Shown: positions 51,042-60,354, counted from the stretch's first letter. The stretch: DNA of 64,000 bases from Bhargavaea ullalensis (GCF_040545425.1 NZ_JBEPLW010000001.1); one strand, 5' to 3'. The notes: a model not told the origin generated them from the letters alone. A program made the numbers and translations.

Positions 51042-51076
51042 GACCGTTGCGGGCATAAGCTTGCGACGGTCTTTTT
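51042..51076 (+). promoter_or_regulatory. Intrinsic-terminator-like attenuator before the rep gene
   Basis: GACCGTTGC (51042-51050) pairs with GCGACGGTC (51063-51071), followed by TTTTT, only ~25 bases before the GTG start of the replication protein. A terminator placed between promoter and rep start is the hallmark of copy-number control by transcription attenuation in several Gram-positive plasmids. No counter-transcript has been proven here. Confidence 0.55.
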
Positions 51077-51101
51077 ATGTTGGCCGGAAGGAGTCCCTAT
51101 C

Positions 51102-52364
51102 GTGAGTGCCCTGAGAGAGATATTCGGTGATCAGCTGACCGAAGCCCCGAAGAAACAGGTACATAAGCAGAATACCGGCTACAGCAGTCATTTGGGCTGG
51201 GTTTTCGTCTGCAATGAGTTCCAGGAACGACCAAAAGCCGTCCGGACTTATCATTCGCTGTTTGGTGCTTCTGAAGCCTATACCTATTACACGCCGAACA
51301 CCTTCTACCGGAATGACCAGCGTCATGCCGGGAACTTGCGCTGGCTGAATGCCATGGTCGTCGATATCGACGTCAAAAACGGCCAGAATCGTGGAATGTT
51401 GCTTCCTGACGTTCATGATGCCGTAAGCCGTGCAGGGCTCCCGACACCTTCCCTGATCGTTTCGACCCCATCCGGCGGTTTCCATGTCTATTGGTATTTT
51501 AATCGTCCGAAACGGGCTTTTCCGAAGGTAACGGACCATTATAAACACATTCAGGCTGCCATTGCTGAAGTGCTGCAAGGAGATCCGCAAGCCGTAGGGG
51601 CTGAGCGTTGGTTCCGCATGCCTACAATCCGAAATACAGCTTACCAGAGCGCCAGCCGGGTTTCGTTCGATGATCTGTGTGACTGGCTGGCCATCCGTCA
51701 GGAAGAGCGTTCCGCCGAACGCAAGGCAGCCTGTGTCGGTTCAGCCGGACTCCTGCATCATCCTGCCATCCAAAAGCTGTTATCCGGCGTTTCGGAGGGC
51801 CAGAGGGACAATACCTGCTATACGCTCGCTCTTGCATTCAAATCATCAGGCTACAGTGCAGAAGAGGCCGAGTTCCGTCTGAAGGAATGGAACCAGCGGA
51901 ACGATCCACCGATGCGCGAGCTTGAAATCAAACGAAAGGTTAAGAGCGCCTTTAAAGAAGGGGCTCCCGCCGGACCATCCGCCAAGTGGATCCGACAGCT
52001 TTCCGGCATGGCGTTTGCCTATCAGGTGTGGGAAGAAGCGAAACCGCGAGAGGAACGCACCTACAGTCATTTTGAAGAATGGAAACAGGATGTGATCCGT
52101 TACCTGAAGGCACAGGGCGGTGTAGTTTCTGCTGCTCAAAGATCGATTGCTCAAGCAATCCGATCGTCTTCAGACCGGACGAAAAGCATCCCTTATTCGA
52201 CGTTCAAAAAAGTCATTGAACACCTTATTGAGATTGGAATCATTACAAAAGCAGTTGAAGGAAAAGGCCGGGCTGCCGTGACGACGCTGACCCTCATCAA
52301 GCCCTCCAAGGTCATTCCTTTCATCCGAAAAGATGCCCTTAAAAAGAATGGGTTCAATTCAAAT
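51102..52364 (+). CDS. Plasmid replication protein, primase-like with PriCT-1 domain (3' end fused)
   Basis: About 421 codons from the GTG at 51102 (GGAAGGAG upstream) to the insertion junction. Residues ~60-190 have the V-D-I-D-V-K, S-T-P-S-G-G-F-H-V-Y-W-Y-F and A-E-R-W-F-R-M-P elements of plasmid archaeo-eukaryotic-type primase/replicases. Residues ~230-290 (G-Q-R-D-N-T-C-Y-T-L-A-L-A-F, then P-P-M-R-E-L-E-I-K-R-K-V) form a PriCT-1 domain. The frame does not stop at the junction but runs into the DUF2207 body. In a free plasmid it would end two codons after the junction (W-P-stop), so the protein is essentially complete. Confidence 0.8.
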
Positions 52365-53894
52365 AGGGTGCGCGCGGACGGCACGCTCGATGTGAATGAA
52401 ATCCATACATACCGGCTTCCGGGCGGGAAGCAGGAAATCCTGAGGCGATTTCCGGAAGCGGCCGATTTCCGGGTCCGAAATTTTTCTGCAGGGCAGGTGA
52501 CCGGTGGCACCGGCCGCATCGGGGAAGTGGCGAAAGATGAAGTCCGGCCGCTTCCGTCAGCACTGGACGGCGCGGAAGCCCGGATCGGCGCTCCGGAGGG
52601 CGCCGGGGAAGCGGTGCTCATCTACGCCTACCAGCTCGACGGCCCGCTTTCCGCATACAAGGAATTCAGCGATCTGGACGTCACTTTCTTTTCGCAGTGG
52701 AGCGAAGAGTTTAAAGGGTTGCGGGATCTGGAAGTGTCGGTCGTGCTGCCGGGCAATGCCGGGGAGTCGTCCATCCGGCCGTTCACGCGGAACATGAACG
52801 GATCCGACGTCGATGTCCGGCCGAACGGGCTCACTTTCCGCGATCCGGTGGTGGAGAATCCCGAAGAGGCGTCTTACCGGGTGTTTTTCCCGTCGGATCT
52901 TCTGGACGATGCAAAGAAGACGCCTGCCCCGATGTCGCTTGAGGAGGCGTATGCCGAGGAGGCGGATCAGTTTAAGCGCAAGGCGGAGATGAAGCCGTTT
53001 CTGGACAGGTTCGTGGAGTACGGGGGGCTTGCGGGTTTCCTGCTTTGCCTGTTTGCCGCGGCGACGCTGTTCATTCCGCAGAGGGTGCCGGTCATGATCA
53101 ACCGCCCCGGACTGATCCTCGGAACGGATCCGCTTTACCTCCACATGATCCAGCGCGCGGGGCGGTTTTCTCCGGCGGTGCTGGACGCGGCCGTGTTTTC
53201 CCTGCTTGAAAAGGGGAAGGTCGCCGCGACGGGACAGGGGGCGGCAAAGGAATACCGGTTGCTGTGCCGGCCGGATGAACTGCTTTCATTTGAGCAGGCG
53301 TTCGTTGAGGGATTTTTCAGGCGTGAGCCGGGGGATGTGCGGCTGCTCGCTCCCGCGGACGCGGAAGCCGCGCGCGGTGACCGCCGGCTGCGGGACTGGC
53401 AGAAGAAGCTGCTGCCTTTGTTCGAGGAAGCCGGGACGCTTGGACGGAGGGCCCCGCGGATCGTGCTCCTGACGGCAGCGGTCATTCCGGCCGTCATGTG
53501 GGTGGCCGGAGCGGTCGTCGATGCCCGGCCGCCTGGATGGATACTGGCGTTTGCGGCGCTGCTCGCCTTTTCGCTGTTCCTGCATGCCAGGAAAGAACCG
53601 CTGCGCAGGTGGGCGCTGCTGCATACGGCACTGCTCGCCGGAACGGCGCCGATGTATGACTCGTCGGGTGCCGGCACGGTGGTGATCTTGACGACCCTCG
53701 CTTATCTGATCGTCTGGCTCACTTTTCCGAGAATCCTGCTGCGGTCGCTGTTCGCCAACCGCCTGAAGTATGCAATCAACTCTGTGGCCTGGAAACCTCC
53801 GCGGAGGAATTTCGATGAGATGACGCCAAAAGAGGCGGGACTTTGGCGCAACCGGGAGGCCCTGCTCCGGAACAAGCGGCTGCCGGGGCAGTGA
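52365..53894 (+). pseudogene. DUF2207 membrane protein body, fused in frame to the plasmid Rep
   Basis: 509 codons. It opens with R-V-R-A-D-G-T-L-D-V-N-E-I-H-T-Y-R-L, the first conserved block of DUF2207 proteins that normally follows a signal peptide. Next come a beta-rich outer domain (V-L-I-Y-A-Y-Q-L), a membrane segment (G-G-L-A-G-F-L-L-C-L-F), a cytoplasmic D-P-L-Y-L-H-M-I-Q-R-A-G domain, two or three further membrane segments and a basic tail. The signal peptide is stranded at 32509. As part of the 930-codon chimera it might still be made, but its N-terminal domain would lack an export signal. Confidence 0.8.
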
Positions 53895-53932
53895 GGACAG
53901 GGAGAGACAACGGCGGATAGGAGGAATCGGAG

Positions 53933-54202
53933 ATGCTGGAATTGTTGATATCCCTGGCGGAAGCGGTGCTGGATCTTTGGCCATCCGACCGAAACCGGAC
54001 GATTAACCGGCGGGTCCGCCTTTTGAAGGAATGCGGGGTTTACGAAGGCTTGAAGGAGAGATACGGTCCGGTGGTGCTGATGAACCGCGAGTTCCGTGAG
54101 TTCATTTATTCCGAGAAGGTCGAGGACTTTGCGGACGATTGGGAGAAGATGGAGGGGTTCCTGCACCGGCTCGATGGATTTGTGAAGCGGGAAGGATTGT
54201 GA
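53933..54202 (+). CDS. Small conserved-looking protein, unknown
   Basis: 89 residues, ATG at 53933 behind GGAGGAATCGG, 38 bases after the DUF2207 gene and probably co-transcribed with it originally. Helical and charged, without membrane segments (L-L-I-S-L-A-E-A-V-L-D-L-W-P-S-D-R-N-R-T-I-N-R-R). No family recognised. Followed by a terminator. Confidence 0.65.
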   Translation: MLELLISLAEAVLDLWPSDRNRTINRRVRLLKECGVYEGLKERYGPVVLMNREFREFIYSEKVEDFADDWEKMEGFLHRLDGFVKREGL

Positions 54203-54208
54203 ACGGGG

Positions 54209-54241
54209 AAAAGGCAAGGACACACGGCGTCCTTGCCTTTT
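54209..54241 (+). terminator. Terminator after the 89-residue protein gene
   Basis: AAAAGGCAAGGAC and GTCCTTGCCTTTT are perfectly complementary with a short loop. Confidence 0.88.
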
Positions 54242-54310
54242 CGCATCTATAGAAACCGGCATGGTGTTTGCCGGACATTCACCGTCCCGCGCTGAACGTG
54301 CGATAGCCGT

Positions 54311-54964
54311 TCACTGCATGCCCGGCTGCTGGCCGCCGGTGGCAGGTGCATAGGCATTGAGGATTGCCTGCATATCGGTGTCGGCAAGTTGCGGAACCTG
54401 GTAGTAGTGGTGCTTGTTCTGGTAGATCGACAGCTCGTAGGCCATTTCGATGCAGTTCGGGACCGAGTCGGCGAGCACGCGGCGCACGACCGGGTTTGTC
54501 GTCTCCAGGGCGGCAGCCGTTTTGCCGGTTGCGCTCGCTTTTGCGGAGCCGAGCAGGAAGCCGGAAATCGCCGCATCGTCAAGTTCCTGAGGAGACATCA
54601 TCGGTTTTTTCGGCTGGGTCTGGGTCATGCCGTAGATGAAGTCATTGCCGCCCGCCATCTTATAACTCTGGGTCGGCACCTGCGGGTCCTGGCCGGTTTT
54701 GAAGCAATCAACGAGCGTATTGTACTCCTGGCGCATGAACCGATACTGGCGGTCCATGATATCAATGAGTTCCGGATCTTTTGCGTGCTGGCGAAGCAGC
54801 GTGGACTGGTCCATGGCTGCGATGGACAGCGACAGCACTTCGTGGACATCAAACAGCTCATGGCCGCCGTGGTTCATGTCGGGCGGAACGGTTCCGGTGT
54901 GCATGTTCTGGTGAGTCTGGCCCTGGTTCTGGCCTTGGTTTTGACCGAACGGATTTTGGGTCAT
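54311..54964 (-). CDS. CotF-like spore coat protein
   Basis: 217 residues from the ATG at 54964 (GGAGGG upstream; longer in-frame starts are not protein-like). The N-terminus is Gln/Asn/Gly rich (N-P-F-G-Q-N-Q-G-Q-N-Q-G). The remainder shows H-E-V-L-S-L-S-I-A-A-M-D-Q-S-T-L-L-R and Y-R-F-M-R-Q-E-Y-N-T-L-V-D-C-F-K, the ferritin-like helices of CotF-family coat proteins. Supports an endospore-forming host. Confidence 0.82.
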   Translation of the reverse strand: MTQNPFGQNQGQNQGQTHQNMHTGTVPPDMNHGGHELFDVHEVLSLSIAAMDQSTLLRQHAKDPELIDIMDRQYRFMRQEYNTLVDCFKTGQDPQVPTQSYKMAGGNDFIYGMTQTQPKKPMMSPQELDDAAISGFLLGSAKASATGKTAAALETTNPVVRRVLADSVPNCIEMAYELSIYQNKHHYYQVPQLADTDMQAILNAYAPATGGQQPGMQ

Positions 54965-55078
54965 TGTGGTCGATTCCCTCCATTTAAATTTGTTTTTCGA
55001 ACGCCGATAGTATGTACCGGCCGGACCCGGATATGCGCCCTCTGTTTTGGTATGATGGGGGCAAAGGGGGCAACGCCT

Positions 55079-55633
55079 GTGAACGGAAACGATCTCTTCA
55101 TCGAAACGGAACGGCTCATCCTCAGACCGTACCGCGAAAGCGATTACGATTCCTGGCGCTCTGGACTGGAAGGGCGGACGCTGTCTCAGCATCCCTATGA
55201 CGAAGGGCGGCCGGTAAACCTGGGCGCCTCAACGCGAAGCTGGTTCAGCGACTGGATCCGGGGGTTCCAACAGGCTGCCGATCTGGACAGGATGGTCATC
55301 CTCGGGATTTTCCGCAAGTCGGACGGCGCAAACATCGGCAAGATTGAGATCATCACCATTCTCCGGATGGACTACGACTGGGCGATGATGGGCTACCAGA
55401 TCAACAACCAGTTTTTCCGGATGGGGTACGGCAAGGAAGCGGTCGTCGCAGCAGCGGAAGCCTTTTTCAGGGAACTCGGTTTTCACCGGATCGAGCTGCA
55501 CATCCGGCCCGACAATCTTCCGTCGAAAAAGCTTGCGGAAAGCGCCGGGTTCCGGTTTGAATGCACCCGACCCCAGTTCGCATACGAGGGCGGGAAATGG
55601 CGCGACTATGACGTTTTTACCAAATACGAATAA
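55079..55633 (+). CDS. GNAT N-acetyltransferase (RimJ/RimL type)
   Basis: 184 residues from the GTG at 55079 (AAAGGGGG upstream). T-E-R-L-I-L-R-P-Y-R-E-S-D-Y near the N-terminus, the acetyl-CoA loop R-M-G-Y-G-K-E-A-V near residue 118, and H-R-I-E-L-H-I-R-P-D-N-L-P-S-K-K-L-A-E-S-A-G-F are the RimJ/RimL pattern. Substrate unknown. Confidence 0.88.
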   Translation: MNGNDLFIETERLILRPYRESDYDSWRSGLEGRTLSQHPYDEGRPVNLGASTRSWFSDWIRGFQQAADLDRMVILGIFRKSDGANIGKIEIITILRMDYDWAMMGYQINNQFFRMGYGKEAVVAAAEAFFRELGFHRIELHIRPDNLPSKKLAESAGFRFECTRPQFAYEGGKWRDYDVFTKYE

Positions 55634-55698
55634 AACAGGCGGCACAGTCGGGCTTCGACAAGTGCCGCCTTTATTCGACTCTGTAACTTTAGAACCAT

Positions 55699-55726
55699 TT
55701 GAATAGTGGAACTTATTTTGTAGAAT
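55699..55726 (+). promoter_or_regulatory. Promoter of the sugar ABC transporter operon
   Basis: TTGAAT (55699-55704), a 16-base spacer and TAGAAT (55721-55726) resemble a sigma-A promoter about 80 bases before the solute-binding protein gene. Confidence 0.5.
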
Positions 55727-55808
55727 AGTGAAGAAGGTTTACTTTCTGTGTCGAAAGGGAAAGTTAGAAAAGGTTTTGAGTACATAACCAAAAAAGGGGG
55801 GGCTCTGA

Positions 55809-57131
55809 ATGCGACATCTGAAATGGCTGAGCGTTTTATTCATCGCGGTACTTGTCTTGTCGGGCTGCAACGGCTTCACGAAAGGCGATTCCGCAAAGAA
55901 AGACAAACAGGCCGAAGGAGAGGACGGCAAAGTGGTCCTGGACTTCTGGACATTCTGGGGCTCCGAGATCCGGCGGCCGGTCGTCGAAAAGATCGTCGAG
56001 GACTTCAACAAATCCCAGGACAAGATTGAAGTGAAGCATACATTCGTCCCATGGGGCGACATCTGGACGAAGGAACTCGCTTCGATCGCGGCCGGTTCAC
56101 CGCCGGACGTCGTGATCAACGATATCAATGCCACGGCGTTGCGCGGAGAGAAGAAGCAGGCAGAAAACCTGTCCAAGTATCTCGAGAAAGACGACATTTC
56201 GGGCAACTTCTATGAAGAGCTCTGGAACGCGACACTCTATGAAGGCGATTCTTACGGCATTCCTTTCAATACGGACACACGGGTCCTCTTTTACAATAAA
56301 GACGCCTTCAAAGAAGCAGGGCTTGATCCGGAACAGCCGCCGAAAACATGGGACGAGCTGTGGGAGTTCGCCGAGAAGCTGGACGTGAAAAACGGCGACA
56401 AATACGACCGGATGGGCTTCTATCCGCTGTTTGGGGCTGGCACGGACGTCTGGATGCTCAATGCGGACAAAGTCAATTTCATCGATGAAAACGATGAAGT
56501 GAAGATCAATACACCGGAAAAGCTGGACACGCTCAAGTGGCTGAAGTCCTGGCATGACAAGTACGGCGACAACAACATCAATTCCTGGCAATCCCAGATG
56601 GAGAGCCAGCAAGGCAACCCGTTCTTCTCGGGAGACCTCGGCATGCTCGTCCAGCAGCCGACATTCTTCACACAGATCCGCGACTATGCGCCTGACCTGA
56701 ACTTCGGCGTCGCGCTGCTCCCGGAAAAAGAGCCGGGCAACGGCAATACAAGCTGGGGCGGCGGCTTCGTTGCGGAAATCCCTTACGGCGCAAAGCATCC
56801 CGACGAATCATGGGAGTTCATCAAGTACTTGACGGACAAGGAAGCGCAGGAGTACTGGGCCGTGAAGAACTTCGATAATGTGGCGAACAAGGAAGCGGCC
56901 GAGACGGCGGCGGAAAGCGATGAGTTCAGCGAAGACGGCAAGATGGTCTACGGCCTTGCCGTCGAAGCGATGCCTCACACGATGCTGACGCCGACGCCTG
57001 TCGTGGCGCCGGACTTCCCGACGCTCATCAATCCTGAGTTCGACAATGTGTACCTCGGCAAGAAAACGCCGGAACAGGCGCTTGAAGACGCCGAGAAGAA
57101 AGTACAGAAGCTGATCGACCAGAACAAATAA
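55809..57131 (+). CDS. Sugar ABC transporter substrate-binding lipoprotein
   Basis: 440 residues. Lipobox L-V-L-S-G-C near residue 21 after a hydrophobic signal. The mature protein has the family-1 extracellular solute-binding pattern (V-L-D-F-W-T-F-W-G-S-E, then P-P-D-V-V-I-N-D-I, F-N-T-D-T-R-V-L-F-Y-N-K-D-A-F, P-K-T-W-D-E-L). ATG behind AAAGGGGGGG. First gene of a CUT1-type operon. Sugar identity not readable. Confidence 0.92.
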   Translation: MRHLKWLSVLFIAVLVLSGCNGFTKGDSAKKDKQAEGEDGKVVLDFWTFWGSEIRRPVVEKIVEDFNKSQDKIEVKHTFVPWGDIWTKELASIAAGSPPDVVINDINATALRGEKKQAENLSKYLEKDDISGNFYEELWNATLYEGDSYGIPFNTDTRVLFYNKDAFKEAGLDPEQPPKTWDELWEFAEKLDVKNGDKYDRMGFYPLFGAGTDVWMLNADKVNFIDENDEVKINTPEKLDTLKWLKSWHDKYGDNNINSWQSQMESQQGNPFFSGDLGMLVQQPTFFTQIRDYAPDLNFGVALLPEKEPGNGNTSWGGGFVAEIPYGAKHPDESWEFIKYLTDKEAQEYWAVKNFDNVANKEAAETAAESDEFSEDGKMVYGLAVEAMPHTMLTPTPVVAPDFPTLINPEFDNVYLGKKTPEQALEDAEKKVQKLIDQNK

Positions 57132-57136
57132 TACAA

Positions 57137-57175
57137 AAGGAAGGAGGGCGGCGCCGTCCTCCTTCTTTTCTTTTA
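57137..57175 (+). terminator. Terminator-like hairpin between binding protein and permease genes
   Basis: AAGGAGGGCGGC and GCCGTCCTCCTT form a stem followed by CTTTTC. Partial termination here would give more binding protein than permease, a usual arrangement. Confidence 0.65.
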
Positions 57176-57201
57176 CATCCATGACAAGGAGGCGAGAGGG
57201 G

Positions 57202-58113
57202 ATGGCCGGACGAAAACGATTCAACTATAAGACGAGGGAGGGCCTTCAGGGATACCTGTTCATCCTGCCATGGATCATCGGGTTTCTTGTATTCACCGCA
57301 GGCCCGCTCCTGTTCTCTTTCGCTGCCAGCTTCACGAATTACAATATTACATCCCAGATGGATTTCATCGGGCTGAAAAACTATGAGAAGCTTTTCGCCG
57401 ATGACCAGCTGTTCTGGACCTCGCTCTACAACACACTGTACTTCGTGGTGTTCTCGGTGCCGATCACGACAGTCGGCGCCATTGTCTTGTCGGCTCTGCT
57501 GAACCGGGATATTCCGGGGATGCGGTTCTTCCGGACGGTTTATTACTTGCCGGCGGTCCTTTCGGGCGTCGGGGTGTACCTGCTCTGGATGCAGCTGCTG
57601 GAGCCGGGCACCGGCCTTGTGAACACGGTGCTTGCCTGGTTCGGCATCGCGGGACCGAACTGGTTGTTCGACCCCGACTGGGCAAAGCCCGCGCTGATCT
57701 TCATGAAGCTGTGGAGCGTCGGGGGCGGCATGCTGCTGTACCTCGCAAGCATGCAGGGGATTTCCAAAAGCCTGTATGAAGCAGCGGAGATCGACGGTGC
57801 CAACGCCTGGCAGCAGTTCATCCGCATCACGGTCCCGATGATCACGCCTGTCATCTTCTTCGACGTCGTGACCAGCCTGATCGGCGGATTCCAGATTTTC
57901 CAGGAAGCCTACGTCATGTCCAACGGCGAAGGCGGACCGGTCAACTCCCTCCTCTTCTACAATCTCTACATGTGGAAAAAGGCGTTCGAAGCGTTTGACA
58001 TGGGCTATGCGATGGCGATGTCGTGGATTCTGTTCATCATCGTCTTTGTCCTGACCATCATCAACCTGAAACTGGCGCCAAAATGGGTGCATTACGAAGG
58101 GGGCGGGAAATGA
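57202..58113 (+). CDS. Sugar ABC permease, MalF type
   Basis: 303 residues from the ATG at 57202 (AAGGAGGCGAGAGGGG upstream; an ATG at 57181 overlaps that site). Six membrane segments and the coupling-helix motif E-A-A-E-I-D-G-A-N-A-W-Q-Q-F-I-R-I-T-V-P near residue 200, which marks MalF/UgpA-type CUT1 permeases. Overlaps the next permease gene by 4 bases. Confidence 0.93.
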   Translation: MAGRKRFNYKTREGLQGYLFILPWIIGFLVFTAGPLLFSFAASFTNYNITSQMDFIGLKNYEKLFADDQLFWTSLYNTLYFVVFSVPITTVGAIVLSALLNRDIPGMRFFRTVYYLPAVLSGVGVYLLWMQLLEPGTGLVNTVLAWFGIAGPNWLFDPDWAKPALIFMKLWSVGGGMLLYLASMQGISKSLYEAAEIDGANAWQQFIRITVPMITPVIFFDVVTSLIGGFQIFQEAYVMSNGEGGPVNSLLFYNLYMWKKAFEAFDMGYAMAMSWILFIIVFVLTIINLKLAPKWVHYEGGGK

Positions 58114-58985
58114 TGGTGAAATCCGCCGCCGAAAAGCACTCTCATTTCGATACGATCCAGGGCAGGCGCCGCGCGCTGAACATCATCAACTGGATTTTGC
58201 TTGCGGCGGGCAGCCTGCTCGTCCTGTCGCCGCTCTGGTGGATGGTCATCACTTCCGTCAAAACGATGCAGGAAGTGATGACCTACCCGCCCACCTTCTG
58301 GCCGGAAAGCTGGAACTGGAGCAACTACGCCAAGACATGGGAAGCCGCCCCGTTTGACTTGTATACGATCAACACGCTGACCATCACGATCCTCGTCGTC
58401 ATCGGCAACGTATTCGTCAACTCGTTCATCGCGTACGGATTCGCCAAAGTGCCGTTCAAGGGACGGAACGCGCTGTTTGCGATCGTCTTGTCGACGATGA
58501 TGATTCCGGGATTCGTCACGCTCATCCCGCAGTACGTCCTGTTTGCAAAACTCCAGTGGCTCAACACGTACTATCCGCTTGTTGTCCCGGCGTTTTTCGG
58601 GAGTGCGTTCAACATTTTCCTGCTCCGGCAGTTTTACATGACAATCCCTGATGAGCTCATCGAAGCGGCTAAGATGGAAGGGGCCAGCCACTTTTGGATC
58701 TGGTGGAAGATCGGCCTGCCGCTCACGAAGCCGGCGCTTGCCACGGTCGCGATCTTCTCGTTCAACGGTGCCTGGAACGACTTCCTCGGTCCGCTCCTGT
58801 ACGTGAACGACGAAAGCCTGTACACGCTCCAGCTTGGGCTCCAGGTGTTCAAGGGCCAGATGAGCACACAGTGGAACTATCTCATGGCCGGGTCGCTGCT
58901 CGTCCTCCTGCCTGTGATTGTGCTGTTCTTCTTCTTCCAGAAGTACTTTATCCAGGGGATCAACCTGCAGTCTGGCGGCAAATGA
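58110..58985 (+). CDS. Sugar ABC permease, MalG type
   Basis: 291 residues starting in the ATGATG at 58110. Six membrane segments and the coupling motif E-A-A-K-M-E-G-A-S-H-F-W-I-W-W-K-I-G-L-P near residue 190. Pairs with the MalF-type permease to form the channel of the CUT1 transporter. Confidence 0.93.
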   Translation: MMVKSAAEKHSHFDTIQGRRRALNIINWILLAAGSLLVLSPLWWMVITSVKTMQEVMTYPPTFWPESWNWSNYAKTWEAAPFDLYTINTLTITILVVIGNVFVNSFIAYGFAKVPFKGRNALFAIVLSTMMIPGFVTLIPQYVLFAKLQWLNTYYPLVVPAFFGSAFNIFLLRQFYMTIPDELIEAAKMEGASHFWIWWKIGLPLTKPALATVAIFSFNGAWNDFLGPLLYVNDESLYTLQLGLQVFKGQMSTQWNYLMAGSLLVLLPVIVLFFFFQKYFIQGINLQSGGK

Positions 58986-59010
58986 CAGCCACGCAGAAAG
59001 GAGAGATCAA

Positions 59011-59232
59011 ATGCTGAAACTTGAAATGAAAAAGTGGGATCACGGCCGGGAAAATGAAGCTGCACCGGCAAAGGAAACCCGGATTGAGATCAGCACCGCA
59101 TTTTTGCTCGTCCTCGTTTTGCCGCTGATCCTCCTTCTAAGAAGCGGCAGCCGCGTTCCGTTCATGCAAAACACGAATCACACTTACAACATCGGGCGAC
59201 AGAAGGGAGGCGTCGGACATGGCGAAGATTGA
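59011..59232 (+). CDS. 73-residue single-span membrane protein in the sugar operon
   Basis: ATG at 59011 behind AAAGGAGAG. A charged N-terminus (~30 residues) precedes one hydrophobic helix (T-A-F-L-L-V-L-V-L-P-L-I-L-L-L) and a short outer tail. It overlaps the ATPase gene by 14 bases, so it would couple its translation. No family recognised. It may be a small accessory subunit, or the ribosome site may chiefly serve the ATPase. Confidence 0.5.
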   Translation: MLKLEMKKWDHGRENEAAPAKETRIEISTAFLLVLVLPLILLLRSGSRVPFMQNTNHTYNIGRQKGGVGHGED

Positions 59233-60349
59233 ACTGGCGCACATCTCGAAAACATACGAAAAAGACGTTACCGCCGTGAAAGACTTCAACCTGGAGATTG
59301 AAGACGGAGAGTTCATCGTCCTTGTCGGGCCGTCGGGCTGCGGCAAGTCGACGATGCTCCGGATGATCGCGGGACTCGAAGAGATCACGGACGGCGAGTT
59401 CAAAATGGACGGGCGTCTCATGAACGATGTCCCGCCAAAAAACCGGGACATCGCAATGGTGTTCCAAAACTATGCGCTGTATCCGCATATGAGCGTCTAC
59501 GACAACATGGCGTTCGCGCTCAAGATGCGGAAGTTCAAAAAAGACGAGATCCGCCGGCGGGTGACCGAAGCGGCGAAAGTGCTCGGCCTCGAAGAATACC
59601 TGAAGCGGAAGCCCCGTGCGCTCTCCGGAGGACAGCGACAGCGCGTCGCACTCGGGCGCGCGATCGTCCGCGACGCCAAGTTGTTTCTCATGGACGAACC
59701 GCTTTCAAATCTGGACGCGAAGCTCCGGTTCCAGATGCGCGCGGAAATCTCAAAACTCCACCACCGGCTGAAGACGACCACGGTCTACGTCACGCATGAC
59801 CAGACCGAGGCGATGACGATGGCGACTCGGATCGTCATCATGAAAGACGGCGTCATCCAGCAGGTCGGCTCGCCGAAGGAAGTGTACGATTACCCGGCAA
59901 ACCAGTTTGTCGGCGGGTTCATCGGCTCTCCGGCGATGAACTTCTTTGAAGGCAAGCTTGAAGGGGGCGCGTTCGTCACGCACGACGGCATCCCGCTCAC
60001 GCTTCCGGCTCCAAAGGCGGCGGCACTGCAGGCGGCGGGCTTTTCGGACGGAGCCCGCATCACGATGGGCATCCGGCCGGAAAGCGTCACGCTTGAGCCG
60101 CCGGGCATCACCGCCGGGTCGCTCGTCCCGGTCGAGTCCGAAGTGATCGTCTCGGAGCTCACGGGTGCCGAAACGCTGCTTTACTCGAAGCTTGGAAACC
60201 AGGACCTCATCGCCCGCATCGACTCGGGGCTGGACCTCCGGACAGGCGACAAAGTGACGCTCGCCTATGACATGGAACTGGCCCACTTTTTCGATCCGGC
60301 AACCGGCGACCGCCTCAGACTCGGGGAAGAAGCGGGCATATCAATCTGA
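59219..60349 (+). CDS. Sugar ABC ATP-binding protein, MsmK/UgpC type
   Basis: 376 residues. Walker A GPSGCGKST, signature LSGGQRQRV, Walker B LFLMDEPLSNLDAKLR, switch His in VTHDQTEA, and a ~130-residue C-terminal OB-type regulatory domain (G-I-R-P-E-S-V near residue 285). It powers the CUT1 transporter encoded upstream; such ATPases can serve several sugar transporters. Confidence 0.95.
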   Translation: MAKIELAHISKTYEKDVTAVKDFNLEIEDGEFIVLVGPSGCGKSTMLRMIAGLEEITDGEFKMDGRLMNDVPPKNRDIAMVFQNYALYPHMSVYDNMAFALKMRKFKKDEIRRRVTEAAKVLGLEEYLKRKPRALSGGQRQRVALGRAIVRDAKLFLMDEPLSNLDAKLRFQMRAEISKLHHRLKTTTVYVTHDQTEAMTMATRIVIMKDGVIQQVGSPKEVYDYPANQFVGGFIGSPAMNFFEGKLEGGAFVTHDGIPLTLPAPKAAALQAAGFSDGARITMGIRPESVTLEPPGITAGSLVPVESEVIVSELTGAETLLYSKLGNQDLIARIDSGLDLRTGDKVTLAYDMELAHFFDPATGDRLRLGEEAGISI

Positions 60350-60354
60350 AACAA

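Larger units (their letters stand above)
32629..52364. mobile_element. Integrated plasmid-like element (19.7 kb) inside a DUF2207 gene
   Basis: Boundaries are placed where the DUF2207 gene stops (after the AAC at 32626-32628) and resumes (AGG at 52365). Inside are plasmid functions: a primase-type replication protein, ParA with a small partner, an ArdC antirestriction protein, a RadC-like JAMM protein and iteron-like repeats; outside is ordinary chromosome. The ends share only a loose T-C-N-A-A-Y, with no clear target duplication, and no integrase, transposase or relaxase gene is visible. Rejoining the ends as a circle would give the replication protein a short natural C-terminus (F-N-S-N then W-P-stop), which supports integration of a whole circular replicon. 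The mechanism is unknown. Confidence 0.78.
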
